From: Azolla caroliniana
Lineage: Eukaryota > Polypodiophyta
DNA length: 64,000 nucleotides
Assembly: GCA_043228905.1 (NCBI GenBank)
Contig: JBHGNT010000020.1
Span: 3,720,001-3,784,000 of the forward strand
Reading direction: 5' to 3'
Part shown: piece after piece, positions 21,384-32,028 of the stretch
Layout: every line of letters starts with the position of its first letter
Position numbering within the stretch: the stretch's first letter is position 1
The notes under the pieces: generated by a model
Seen by the model: only the letters and a program-made list of their open reading frames with translations
What the model was told of the DNA's origin: nothing
Database searches by the model: none
Translations under genes and position numbers: made by a program

Positions 21384-22504
21384 CCACTTGTTTCGGAGTG
21401 CCCGCTTTCCTTTGGCAGCTCCACCAATTCGTACGTATGGTTCTCATGTAGGGAATCCATCTCATCCTGCATGGCACTTAACCATTTTCGGCTGTGGGTG
21501 TCTTCCTTCGCTTCTTCGAAGCTTTCCGGCTCCCCCTCATCGGTCAGCAGAACATGCTCTGCATCCGGAAATCTCCGGGGCGCCCTTCTCTCTCTAAGAG
21601 GATATCTACGTCTTCGGGCTTCGGTAACTGGCTCCTCCATTTGCTCTTCATCCAAATCCGATTCGGGGTCTTGGTCGGTTCTGGTCTCAGCTTCCTCTAC
21701 TTCTTTTTCTGTCGGTTCGGTATCCTCACCGTAATCGGTTGGTTCCTCGAGTGCTAACCGGTCTCTTGCCGGTTGGGTCTGCTCATCGTAGAGTCTATCC
21801 TTACCGGTCGACTCGGAGTTCATTATCTTCTTCTCCGACTCCCAGTCGGCGAGCGTCTTGTCCTCCATGAAGATAATATCTCGACTCCGGAGTACCTTCT
21901 TGTCGACCGGGTCCCACACTCGGCAGCCGAACTCATCGTCACCATAACCGAGGAATATGCATGGCCGGGTCTTTGGATCTAACTTTCCTCTCCGGTCCTT
22001 TGCTACATGCACGTACGCGAGACACCCGAACACCCTCAGATGCCGGTAGGACACTTCCTTACCGGTCCATACTCTCTGTGGCATGTCTCCGTCCAAGGGT
22101 ACTGAGGGTGATCTGTTTATCACATATGTCGCTGTCGACAGTGCCTCAGCCCAAAACTTCTTGGGTAGTTTTGCATGCGCTAGCATACTCCGGACCCTCT
22201 CCATTATGGTCCGGTTCATCCTCTCGACCAGTCCGTTTAGTTCCGGCGTCTTCGGCACGGTAAATTCGAGCCGGATTCCCTTCGAGCGGCAGTACTCCTC
22301 GAACTACCCCCGGTACTCTCCTCCGTTATCTGCTCGAACCGCCTTCAGCTTCCGGCCGGTTTCTCTTTCCACTCTCGCGTGGAGCTCTTTGAAGACGGAT
22401 AACACCTGATCCTTCGTCTTCAACGGTGTGGCCCACAGTTTTCGGCTGTGGTCATCTATGAACGTCACGAAGTACTGCGCTCTGGCATGTGACTTCGTGT
22501 CTAC
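21371..22504 (-). pseudogene. Copia-A integrase core and C-terminus
   Basis: The core includes YFVTFIDDHSRKLW, VRADNGGEYRG (catalytic Asp) and PELNGLVERMNRTIM (catalytic Glu in LVERMN). A TAG after EYRG at about 22304 and another at about 22502 break the frame. The C-terminal part has the GKEVSYRHLRVFGCLAYVHV and GYGDDEFGCRVWDP words of plant Tnt1-type integrases, then an acidic linker into RT. Confidence 0.88.
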
Positions 22505-23455
22505 CTAACACACATCCGTATGCACCAACTCCAGTGGTGCAATACGTCTCATCGGTGGCCTTGGTCGGAAGGAGGTCCGGTTCTGCTTACCGGCCAGACA
22601 ATCAGTGCACTTCTCTAAGTGCACGTTCTTCACTGGAATGAGGTTGTCGTCTGCAAGCCTCTTCATCCCCTTCTCACTCATGTGACACAGCCTCTTGTGC
22701 CACAGCTCACCGGTAGTGTCGGATGCCACGTTCACTTCTTCCGGGCATAACCAGGCATTCATCAGGTACAACGTGTTTACCTTCCGGGCCCGAGCCACAA
22801 TCAGGCTCCCTTTGCTGAACTTCATGACACCGTTCCGGATGCTACCCGTGTAGCCTTCATCATCTAGCCGATCGGCTGATATCAGGTACAGACGAACTTC
22901 CGGAACGTGTCGGACATACTTCAGCAGCAACTTGCATCCGGTTGGTGTTGACAGCCACACGTCTCCTATGCCGATAATTCGGCATGTACCTTCATTCCCC
23001 ATCCAGACACAGCCGTGGTCACCGGCTGAGTAGGATGAGAAGCATTTCCGGTCTGGGGTAAGGTGGAACGACGCTCCAGAGTCTACCACCCAGGTCATCT
23101 CGTCGCCAGCAAGCTTTATCTCACTCTCCTCGGTGATGAGCATCAACTCTTCTTCACTTGCCGCGATTGTTGTCGTTCCCTTCCGGTCCGTCCCCTTCCG
23201 GTCTTTACCGTTCCGGTCCGGGGTTTGCTTCGAATCGGTATCGTCGGTTTCTTTGTCTTTGAAGCCGACAGTTCTTTTGGAAGTGTCCCGTCTTGCCGCA
23301 ATAGAAGCAAGTAGGCCTCCCCCTTGACTTTGACCGTGTCCCCAACTTCTCCCGGTTCTGGGGACTACGGTTTCTATGTCTTCCGCGTTCCGATTCGGTA
23401 AGAAGCGCTTTGGAGTCGGAGCTCGTATCTTTGTCTTTCCGACGCGCCTCCTCAT
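22505..23455 (-). pseudogene. Copia-A protease and integrase zinc finger
   Basis: Contains the aspartic protease motif WVVDSGASFHLTPDR (about 23055-23100), then VRHVPEVRLYLISADRL, and the integrase zinc finger LWHKRLCHMSEKGM with CTDCLAGKQ. Ends in a TAG after LELVHTDVC. The first residues of the open frame are out of phase with gag; the knuckle is read in the other frame (23266-23310). Confidence 0.88.
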
Positions 23456-23849
23456 CTAGCAAGCTCGACTTTACTCTTGCTAGGGATAACCGTTTTCCTT
23501 CCGTCCCGGCGTTGCCCAAAGTGACAACCAACGTCTCCCAGCTATCCGGGAGGGAACCGAGCAGGAGTAGCGCTAATACTTCATCGGCAAGAGATACTTC
23601 CAATGACGTTGCCTAGTGTATCAGCCCCTGGAAGGCATTCATATGCTCCGCCATGCTGGAGCCATCTTGGTACCGGAGTCTCACTAGCTTCCGGAATACC
23701 GAAACCTGATTAACAACATTTTTGTTTTGGAACATTATTCCGATCTTCTCCCAGAGCTCATGAGCCTTGCTCTCTTCATTGAAGTTGTTGTACAGGCTCA
23801 TGTCGATGAAGCACCGTATGTACGCCGTTGTCTTCATGTGCATCACCTC
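23205..23849 (-). pseudogene. Copia-A gag, part downstream of Gypsy-C
   Basis: Continues the gag interrupted at 39252: MKTTAYIRCFIDMSLYN, VSVFRKLVRLRYQDGSSMAE, a TAG after FQGLIH (Copia-E has a Gln codon there), LLLGSLPDSWETLVVTLGN and the knuckle CFYCGKTGHFQKNC. The TAG is the main lesion. Gag would form the particle and bind genomic RNA through the knuckle. Confidence 0.88.
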
Positions 23850-24305
23850 TGTTACCCGGACCCGGACAGTCAGTTTTAACGAACAAGTGGGAAAGCGTCG
23901 AAAACGGAGTCGGTTCGGATCGACTGTTCGGATCGATGACTCAGCAGTGAACGAAGAGAACTAAGTTAGTTAGATAATTTTGTAATTCTTGATAGTAAGT
24001 AGGAATAGTTCTTGATGAGAAAAGACCTTCGGTATACCTATAAAAGGGAACCGAAGGCATTGTAAGAAAGGTCGTTTATTTAGTAATATAAGTTTAAGTT
24101 AGGAATATCATGTACGGATTCTGTGTTCTTTCTATTGTCTATTTTGTTAAGTGCAATCTTCCTAATTTATAACTAAGTAACGATCACGGTAATTACCGAT
24201 TAATATAGTATATTTCTGTTCGTAAAACACAATTCCTTGTTAGAACGTTGAGTAGCGACGTTCACTCTTCTGTATCGGTAGTAGTTAGTAATTAGCCGAT
24301 TAACA
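23850..24305 (+). repeat. Gypsy-C 5' LTR
   Basis: 456 bp, TGTTACCCGGACCC to GATTAACA. TATA box TATAAAA at 24039-24045. Near-identical to the 3' LTR and to the solo LTR at 7833. Confidence 0.96.
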
Positions 24306-24316
24306 CAGAAGAAATT

Positions 24317-24334
24317 TGGCACGCCTGGTTACAT
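24317..24334 (+). promoter_or_regulatory. Gypsy-C putative primer-binding site
   Basis: TGGCACGCCTGGTTACAT begins 11 bases after the LTR. TGG fits a tRNA CCA end, and the implied tRNA tail would be GGCGTGCCA. The sequence before the 3' LTR (38787-38794, CGTGCCAA) is complementary to it. The distance from the LTR is larger than usual, so the assignment is tentative. Confidence 0.55.
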
Positions 24335-24364
24335 CTGCAATTAAGCAGAGAACAAATCGAATGG

Positions 24365-27007
24365 ATGTCGTCTGAAGAGGAGACACCGGTCGGTTGTAAG
24401 CGCCCTCGTACAAGGTCAGTTACGAAGGCAGTGCAGGAAGCGTTCATTGCGCAAGAACAGCCGGAATCAAGCACAAAGTGGTCGAACCTTCCTGACTTAT
24501 CCGATCAATTACCTTCAGACGAAAAACAGACGGAAGAGGTATCGTTTTACGACATTTGGGATGATATGCCTTATACTTATTCTAAGTTCCGGGAAGGAAC
24601 AGATGCGGAAGCACATGTTAGGGATTTCTTAATGACATGGGAGATTAACCATGGAGCTCAGCGATTGTCGGCAGATGCCGAAGATAAGTCAAAAATCGCT
24701 GAGTTCGTCTTATCATTAGATGGATATTCCGCCAATTGGTTTGCGTAGAATGGTCTTCAAGGATTTCCATCCTTTGAAGTGTTAACTAGTAAATTTTTAC
24801 AATTATTTCATCGACAAATTCCGCAGAAGGATTTGATTGCGCAATTTTATGCGTTATATCAAGAAAAAAATGAAACAGTATCTCAGTTTGTGATACGATT
24901 TCAAAACTTACAGCTTCAGATTTCAAGGCCGATTCCGGATAATGGATTAAAAGAAGCCTTTCTAGAAGCTGTAAAAGAACCATTAAGGACGACATTGAAA
25001 GTGTTCGATTTTTGAAATCAGACTATCGAACAAGTAATTGATAAAGCAATAGAAATGGGTCGACCGCCGGTCAATGTTCAGAGTATGGACATGTCGGCAT
25101 TACAACGTACATTACCAACAATGGAGGACTTACAATTTCGTCAAGCAGTTCAATGCACCACTTGTTTAAATACGGGGCATTCGGCAATTGAATGTACGTT
25201 AAGAACACATTGTACAATATGTCATTCAAAATTACATTCAGTAGAACAATGTGAATATAATCTGCTTAATAAAACTACGGCGTCAGTACGACAAATTTTT
25301 ACTGACAATGGTTACCAAAATAACACTAATCTGTTCAATGGTTATCAAAATAATAATTTTTCACAAAATCAGCAAAATGTACAACAAAATCCAACTTTTC
25401 AACAAAATCCGGTTCTACAGCCAAATCAGATCTTTTCACAACAAAATATGCAACCCACTCAAGTGACTCAAGCATTTCAACCAGGTTTTGCTGAATCCAA
25501 CCCACCATTCGTACAGAATCCGAATCAATATTTTCAACAAAATAATCAAAGTTTCCAACAAGGTAACCCACCATTTCAAGGGTTTCAACAGAACTGTCCG
25601 AATGTGCAACCGAATTCTGCATTTCAACCGAATCCGGCATTTCAACCGGGTAATATGACCTTTCAACATAATACTCAAACCTTTCCACAAAATAATCAAA
25701 TGTTTCAACAGAATAATTTTCCGCCAAATCAGGAGTTCGGGATAACACAAAATGTAGCACAACCAAATGATAATACCGAACAATTTAGGCAGAATCGGTA
25801 TAAAAATAAGAAATTTTACAAACCAAAAGCTACACGTCAATTCCAACAAAACCCGAGTGGTAATGAAGAGCAACAATTTAATAACGGCCAATTTGCACAT
25901 GGAGAGACCGGTGGAACATTTGTACCCACTTGTTATATTTGTCGACAACTAGGCCATTATGCTAATCAATGTCCGGCTAAAGGAAAGGGTCCAGCAGTTA
26001 ATATGGTAATACCGGAAGTTCAGCAAGTAACGACACGCAGCAAAAGCAAACAATCAGAATGGGAAATTCAGGAAGCAGTTCGGAAGGCGGCAAAAGAATG
26101 GGTTGACGAAGCAAATCAAAGTAATGTGAATCGAATGTTACAAGACAATAACATTGACCAGAACATCACTGTACAACAGTCATTGGGGAATAAGGAACAG
26201 GAAGAAACTTGGAAACTATTCGCTGATTGCCAAGTGTCATTGCCACTTACGGGCTTACTTAAGTTAGTACCAAGGTTTACAGAAAAAGTGGTAGCATTAA
26301 TTGCATATAAAGGTTCCGAACAAATAGCAGTACACTACAATCAGCCAAGTAATAACCCTTCGATCATGGATGAACAGAATCCATCGATTAAGGTAATACT
26401 TTACGGGCAAGAAATCGGAAATGTGATTATAGATGGAGGCTCGGGAGTTAATGTGATTAACAAAGCTACATGTGAAAAACTAGGAATCACGGAATGGGAA
26501 GCATGTCCGTTTTGGTTACGAATGGCAGATACAAGTACGGTACGACCGATTGGTTTGCTTCGACAACTGGATGTAATAATCGGGGGACACAGTTTTCAGA
26601 TTTCGGTAGTAATTTTGCAGTTAGAAACACAGGGAGCATACCCCTTGTTATTGGGGAGACCATGGTTAAAGACAGCTAATATCAAACAAAATTGGAAACA
26701 AAATGTGCTAACATTTAGGAAAGGAAAAACTAAGGTCAGGATTCCGACGCACAACAAAGTGACAACAAGCAAACAGAGTTTACCTGTACATGCAGAAGCA
26801 GTTAATATGATGGAAGGATTGGATGAGGAAGAAGAAAGTCAGTATTTTAATGATAATCAGAAAATCATCCCTCTATTTGAGGTAGATATTTTGCAAGCAT
26901 TAACACCATATGTAGACTCACACGAAGAAGTGCCAATAGATGAGCAAACAATGAAAGAAATACGAATGCAACAAGAAGCTACAGATAAGGAAATGAAGGT
27001 ATCTTAG
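24365..27007 (+). pseudogene. Gypsy-C gag and protease (left copy)
   Basis: Start at ATG 24365 (MSSEEETPVGCK). The capsid-like part includes FREGTDAEAHVRDFLMTW and FLQLFHRQIPQKDLIAQFYAL. Two knuckles follow: CTTCLNTGHSAIEC and CYICRQLGHYANQC, separated by a long Asn/Gln/Phe-rich low-complexity region (about 25310-25800). The protease motif is IIDGGSGVNVINKAT. TAG at 24746-24748, TGA at 25013-25015 and TAG at 27005-27007 interrupt a single frame; the right copy has CAG at the last position. Pol resumes after the Penelope-like insertion. Confidence 0.9.
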
Positions 27008-27085
27008 AGAGTGCAAGCCTCAGCATTAGAAGAGATCGATTTGGCAGGAGTAGAGGATGGTGAAAGAAAAACAGTCTTGATTGCT
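26423..27085 (+). repeat. Left copy of the 663-bp target duplication
   Basis: This segment of Gypsy-C (protease to start of RT linker) recurs at 32424-33086 on the other side of the Penelope-like element. I count seven substitutions between the copies. One of them makes the TAG at 27005 in this copy. The junctions show short homology: GCT at the left and GAAAT at the right. Confidence 0.9.
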
Positions 27086-27248
27086 TTTTTAAGATTGCTT
27101 AAAGTGTGCGGCACTTCATCGAGGGTTGTTTGGGGTGGACTCAAGTTTAGATCTTATTTGTATGTCTAACATAAGTAGTGATATAGTTTTAGAAGAATAG
27201 AAAAGTGAGGGCGTGGGTGGGGGTTAGGGGAGTGTAGCTTGTTGAAAT
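27086..27248 (-). repeat. Penelope-like terminal direct repeat (3' side)
   Basis: From GCTTTTTTAAGATTGC to GCTTGTTGAAAT. The same sequence, with one A added near 27172, is at 32257-32423 in the same orientation. Penelope-like elements often have such pseudo-LTRs. The plus strand is G/T-rich (GTGGGGGTTAGGGG). Confidence 0.88.
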
Positions 27249-27935
27249 TATCAAAAGTATTTAAACCTAATCAAAGTTTTTAGAATATATTAAAGATCAT
27301 TGGGATAACTTAAGTTATTAGACAACAATAACGTACTATTAGAACACCAATATAGAGTATTATTAAAACGGGATCACACGCTTAGATGAACGGGAGTTGT
27401 TTAAACACACGCTTAAGCAAACACTTAAAAGAAAGATTATTATAAAAAATAAAAATAAAAATAAAAATAGAAAAGAGAGATTGAGATTAAAAAATGATTA
27501 TGGTTAAGAAGGGATTATGATTAAGGGGGAAGGGGTTGCTAAACAAAGTACTTAAACGAATGTTTAAACAAATATTTAGATAAGAAAACACTTGGGCAAA
27601 CACTTAACGCAAGGTTAGGATTAAAAGAGAAGGGAGGGATTATGGTTAAAGAAAAGGGGTCATGGTTGAGAAGAGAATGATTATGATTAAGAGAGGAGAA
27701 TACTTAAACAAATGTTTAAACAAAAAGTTAAACCTAAAAATGATTGAACAAGTACTTTAAAAAAAAGGGGTTAAACAAGTACGTAATAAAAATGTTTATT
27801 AAACAAGTACTTAATAGAAAATGATTAAATAAATGCTTAAAAACTTAAGACAAATTTTTTTTTGATAAAAAAGTGATTAAACAAGTACTTAATAAAAATT
27901 TATTAAATAAGTACTTAAGAACTTAAGACAAAAAA
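27249..27935. repeat. A/T-rich degenerate repeat region (3' UTR of Penelope-like element)
   Basis: About 690 bases of irregular repeats built on TTAAACAAGTACTTAA and CACTTAAACAAA words, each partly palindromic (AAGTACTT, CTTAAG). The spacing is uneven, roughly 30-50 bases in the last 200. There is no open frame. It lies between the RT and the terminal repeat, so it is probably 3' untranslated sequence of the element. Confidence 0.65.
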
Positions 27936-27992
27936 TTAGATAAGAGCAACACATAGAAGGAAAGAAAGTTTTACTATCATAAGGCAACGAAC

Positions 27993-28031
27993 GACAAATG
28001 CATTTCGCCTCGATGGAGGCTCTTCAGTGCC
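27993..28031 (-). ncRNA. Candidate hammerhead ribozyme in Penelope-like 3' region
   Basis: Minus-strand order: stem I strand GGCA (28031-28028), core CUGAAGA (28027-28021), stem II GCCUC-CAUC-GAGGC (28020-28007), core GAA (28006-28004), stem III as the palindrome AUGCAU (28003-27998), cleavage-site U (27997), and UGUC (27996-27993) closing stem I. All invariant core positions are present (CUGANGA, GAA, A15.1, U16.1, H = U). An outer stem I extension pairs AUCAU (28046-28042) with AUGAU (27980-27976). The very short palindromic stem III is typical of hammerheads described in Penelope-like elements, which act as dimers. Confidence 0.72.
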
Positions 28032-28198
28032 CGATGTACAAATGATGAAAACTAAGCCTACTAGGTTGCTCTTTTTATAGGGAGAGGGAGGAGAGTCCTT
28101 TGTATGTGGGACATACAAAAGTGTGTACAAAAGGGAAGGTACAAGAGTGTACACAAGACTTTAGGTGGGGGTTAAGAGGGGTGAGAGTACATAAAACA

Positions 28199-30013
28199 TT
28201 AGGTGGGGGGAAAGGATGCGTGTACTAGGTGGTTTCTTAGTTTTTTACCATTTAGCCAACACGTGAGAGGGGGTGTAAGGGAACTGTATTGTGGTTGTCC
28301 TAGAAGGGGTTTAAGTTTGTTTCTCACGAGTGCTCCGATTTGGAGTTTTTTGATACATGGGGAGTATCGAAGCTTAAAAACAATGGGTGGAGGTTTTTTG
28401 TTGTTGGGTTGGTTAGAGAGTAGTTGGTTTCGTATGGAGTAGGGGACGGTCGAAAAACACTTGAGTAGGAACTTCGATGGGTAGCCCCTAGCTCTTAGGC
28501 GGTCGTAGAACTTTTTGCGTAGTTCCATGTAGCCATTTTCCGAGCTCTCCTGGATAGCATACCGTTTTAGTTCGCCCGTGATGAAGCCCTTTTTGTGTGC
28601 TATGGGGTGCGAGGATTTCCACGGGAGGTACATGTAGGCATTGAGAGGTTTTTGGTGGCATGTGGTGTCGAGGATGCCGAATTCTTTAAAGTATGGGCCT
28701 TTGAAGAAGACGACGTCCAGGATGGTGATCTCTTTAGGGGAGGTTGTTGATTCAATACGGATGTGTTGTTGTAGAGGCACGCCGTATTGGTGTAAGAAGG
28801 TGTGAAGTGTATCGGGGGAACCTTTCCAAACTCCTATGGCATCATCGATGTAGCGTTTGTAGTAGAGTAGTTGCGGTGTTTGGAAAGCTAGGTTGTCGTC
28901 CTCTAGCTGCGAAAGAAACAAGCAAGCGTAAACAACTGCAAAATTACTACCCATCGCAGTGCCTTTAATTTGTAACCAAAAAGCATTATTAAAGGAGAGA
29001 AAATTGTTTCTAAGTATTAGTTCGGCAACACTCATAATGATTTTGGTTTTGTGTGGTGGGAAATGATGTGAAATAGATTTTTTAAAAACCAATAGACCTT
29101 CCGTGGTAGGTATACTGGGATATAGTGACACTACGTCAAAAGAAAACAACGTGCAAGTTTTGGGGAAGGTGTGGTGTGCTAGGTCCTTAACAAGTGTTAA
29201 GGAGTCTTTGAGGTGTTGTTTTTTAGACAATAAGACAGGATGTAATAGATGGTGTAGCCATTTAGAGGCTCTTTCGAAAACATAATTGTTGTAGGCGCAA
29301 ATAGGGCGTCCTACAACAATGGGCTTGTGGATTTTGGGGATGATGTAGAAACGACATATCCTGAAACCATGTTTGGGTTTCTGAAGGAGGAATCTAATTT
29401 CCTCATTGGAGAGGTGGGGGGAAGCTTTCAGACATAGGTGTTCAAGTCGACTGTGGAGAGTTTCTAGGGGGACGTCTTTGACGGGGGTGTAAGTGTTTTT
29501 GTCGTTGAGCTGTCTAAGGCATTCGTTAAGGTATCAATCCTTAGAGAGAATGCACGTGCCTAGATTTTTATCCGCGGGTTTAATAACTATGTCTTGATTT
29601 TTTTTGAGATTATGTAGTGCAGTTCTAAAGTTCCTATGAGGGCGAGGTTGGATGGTGGGTGGGGAGGGGAGGGCAGAGGTGATAGATGTGATAGATGTGA
29701 TGGTTTGTGTGATTTCTGGCACGGCTGGGGGATTCCAACGGGGGTTCGGTATTCTAAATGGAGAGATAATGTTAGTAGAGTTTCTAAAGAAATATTTGAG
29801 GCGGTAAGTTCTATCCAAGGATACAACGACATCTATCAATTGTTGTTTTCTAATAGGTTGGGGTGGGGGAATAAAGTCTAGACCTAAGCTTAGAAGTTTG
29901 AGTTGGGGTGGAGGAAGGTGGAAAGAGGAAAGGTTGTGCAATGAGTGATTAGTGATCCTATTCTCGAGCTGGGAGGGTGTTTGCCTTCCCAGTAAAATGT
30001 GGAGGTAGGTTAA
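28199..30013 (-). pseudogene. Penelope-like reverse transcriptase
   Basis: The frame opens at LTYLHILLGRQTPSQLENR, overlapping the ORF1 stop in the -1 frame, and reads QDIVIKPADKNLGTCILSKD, then one TGA (29534-29536), KPKHGFRICRFYIIPKIHKP, the catalytic FSFDVVSLYPSIPTTEG, KGTAMGSNFAVVYA, YKRYIDDAIGVWKG (YIDD), and a thumb-like PLNAYMYLPWKSSHP. It ends at PTCWL-type residues followed by NHLVHASFPPT. About 604 codons with a single stop where Trp is plausible. No GIY-YIG endonuclease follows in any frame that I can recognise. Confidence 0.88.
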
Positions 30014-31602
30014 CGGTTGAAGAAGCGGGAGCCAATGTAATTTTCTAAGTCTACCCCTACGTATTTTCTTGGTAGAGGATTTAGTTTCGGTCCCGTGGTG
30101 CGTGTGTTGGGTGCGCCTTGCGGGACTGGGGGTTGAAGGACTGGGGGTCGAGGAACTGAGGGTCGAGGATAGGACCGTGTGGTGGGTTTGAAGGTCTCGA
30201 AGTGAGACATTGATTGTTTCATAGGTGGGGGTAGGGAGGTAGGTGGTGGTACATTCATCGGGGCAAATATAGGGTACGTGGGGGGCATGGGATGTGTGGG
30301 TGGTACGGGATAAGCATAGCTTTGTCCATAACTTGGGATAAAGGACTGGGTCCTTAAGAAGGAGGTGGGGGCAGTGGGGGATGAATTTGATGCTTTGTGT
30401 GTCCTTGTGCCCTCGTTTTTTGTCGGGGGCATAGCCGTGTTTTTTGGATGTGTGTTGGGGTTTTCCTTATTAATTTTCTCTAGGAATGGTTTAAGGTAAT
30501 TGTCTACTTGATTCTTGATCTTTTTTAGCCCATCATCTATTAGAGTATTTATTGTTTTTTCTTTGCCCATCGTCATGGATTTCGAGACGATGGCGTCCTG
30601 GGCTGATTTATTAGCCACTTTAGTTTTAGCTTCTAAGGAAATCTGTATGCTAAATTCTAAGGTGGCTTGCTCTAGGTGGCTATTAAATTTAGCAAAAGTT
30701 TCATTTTTCCAATGTTGGAGTTTTTCCTCCCATTGGTGTGATGTGACAAGGTTGTGCAATGGGATATCCAAGAGCATTGATACAATGTCTTGGAGTCTTT
30801 GCTCAACCGTGGTGGGGAACTTGTTGATAGTTTCAGTAAAACTAATAGCTAGGGTTTTTTGGGCCTCTATTAACGCTAAGGTGCAATTTTTTCTATATTC
30901 TGCAGTGAGATCGTTTAGTTTTTTATTGAGGATATTTTGTGCGTTTTCATTATTTATCGTTACCCTAGGAGGGTTAATGCGCAAGGAGTTAGGGATGAAG
31001 TTCTCCTTGAGATCGGTTTCATATTTATTGAGTACATCTTGGGCTCTATGGCGTTTAGACAAGAGTTCTTTATATTCTAATACGGAGCCTTGGCAAATGG
31101 TGTCAAAGTGGATGGGAATAGGTAAGTTTTCTAAAGAGTTTTGTGCCTCGAGGGGCGGGTTTGAGTTTTCTATGCTAGTTTTTCCCTTTTCTTGTGTGTT
31201 TGGGGTTGTTATTTTCCTTTTACCTTTTTCTTGTGGACGTGGGTTTGTGTGGGTGTGGTGGTCGCTAGAGGACACATGGGCGTGTTCAAAAGGAGATTTT
31301 GTTATTGTAGGCATGCAAAGGGGATCTCCACCACCCCATTCTAGGGGAGGTGAGCTAAAGGTATCAAACAACTTCTGAAAGAAGATGACCTTCTTTGCGG
31401 GCGAGAGTTTGGTGATGAATTCTTTATAACATTCCATTTTAAGGTCTTCTAAGTTTTCTATGAGTGAACTAAATGGAGATTTGGGGGAGGGGGAGGGAAT
31501 GCTTTGCGTGCTACTAGGGCTAGTTCGGGCTAAATCTAGTTGTAGCATCCTAGATGGCGGGGGGATTTTTTTAGGTGGGGATTTGGGGTTGTTAAGACAC
31601 AC
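30010..31602 (-). CDS. Penelope-like ORF1 protein, intact
   Basis: An uninterrupted frame of 530 codons; the first in-frame Met is in SRMLQLDLARTS, and GTG at 31602 only marks the open region. The N-terminal part is Pro/Ser-rich, the middle (about residues 180-370) is helical and Lys/Glu-rich with coiled-coil character (ELLSKRHRAQDVLNKYE, TTVEQRLQDIVSMLLDI), and the C-terminus is Pro/Tyr-rich ending GVDLENYIGSRFFNR. No zinc knuckle is visible. Extra ORFs of this kind upstream of RT are known in some Penelope-like groups. Being open for 1.6 kb inside decayed DNA suggests a recent insertion. Confidence 0.82.
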   Translation of the reverse strand: MCLNNPKSPPKKIPPPSRMLQLDLARTSPSSTQSIPSPSPKSPFSSLIENLEDLKMECYKEFITKLSPAKKVIFFQKLFDTFSSPPLEWGGGDPLCMPTITKSPFEHAHVSSSDHHTHTNPRPQEKGKRKITTPNTQEKGKTSIENSNPPLEAQNSLENLPIPIHFDTICQGSVLEYKELLSKRHRAQDVLNKYETDLKENFIPNSLRINPPRVTINNENAQNILNKKLNDLTAEYRKNCTLALIEAQKTLAISFTETINKFPTTVEQRLQDIVSMLLDIPLHNLVTSHQWEEKLQHWKNETFAKFNSHLEQATLEFSIQISLEAKTKVANKSAQDAIVSKSMTMGKEKTINTLIDDGLKKIKNQVDNYLKPFLEKINKENPNTHPKNTAMPPTKNEGTRTHKASNSSPTAPTSFLRTQSFIPSYGQSYAYPVPPTHPMPPTYPIFAPMNVPPPTSLPPPMKQSMSHFETFKPTTRSYPRPSVPRPPVLQPPVPQGAPNTRTTGPKLNPLPRKYVGVDLENYIGSRFFNR

Positions 31603-31614
31603 ATTATATAGATG

Positions 31615-31914
31615 TTAGATTTCATGTGGGACTTCGTTATTTGTAAATTGACAAGAAAGAGGGTGGGGTGAGTGATCTTCCCTGTTTACAACGATCATTT
31701 GAGTGTTGGCGACGACGTGCTTGAGATTGGTCGTCATTGGTGGAGAATCCGGCACAAAGTCGATGGTGGTTGTGGGTAGATCCGTCGGTATGTCAGCGAT
31801 GGTGGTTGAGGGTGGATCTGTGGGTGCGTCGGCGTTGGGTGTACGACGTTGAATGGATCGTGTTTTGGGTTCTCCTGTTGAGATGTTTGTGGCCATGTAT
31901 CTGTATTGGAACAA
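31615..31914 (-). CDS. Small frame upstream of Penelope-like ORF1
   Basis: The likely start is the ATG of MATNISTGEPKTRS (about 31896). The product is Thr/Pro/Asp-rich (DIPTDLPTTTIDF) and ends at TAA 31615-31617. It is in the same phase as ORF1, with only four codons between its stop and the ORF1 open region, so it may be the true N-terminus of ORF1 cut by one nonsense mutation. The alternative is a short independent leader ORF. Confidence 0.5.
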   Translation of the reverse strand: MFQYRYMATNISTGEPKTRSIQRRTPNADAPTDPPSTTIADIPTDLPTTTIDFVPDSPPMTTNLKHVVANTQMIVVNREDHSPHPLSCQFTNNEVPHEI

Positions 31915-32009
31915 AAGAGGAGAGAGAGGAGAGAAGGGGAGAAAAAGAGGGAAAGATATGAGAGAGGGAAATATGGTAGTGTGGGGTAGGATGGAGCGTA
32001 TGCTTAGAA

Positions 32010-32028
32010 GGTTAGGGTTTAGGGTTTT
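32010..32028 (+). repeat. Short plant-type telomeric motif
   Basis: GGTTAGGGTTTAGGGTTTT contains two TTTAGGG-type units (CCCTAAA on the coding strand of the Penelope-like element), in its 5' leader. Endonuclease-deficient Penelope-like elements are known to sit at telomeres with telomeric repeats at their junctions. Two units could also be chance. Confidence 0.5.

Noticed and set aside
30515-31378. 287-codon plus-strand frame opposite Penelope-like ORF1
   Set aside because: It mirrors the G-poor composition of ORF1 and has no recognisable domain; treated as a shadow.
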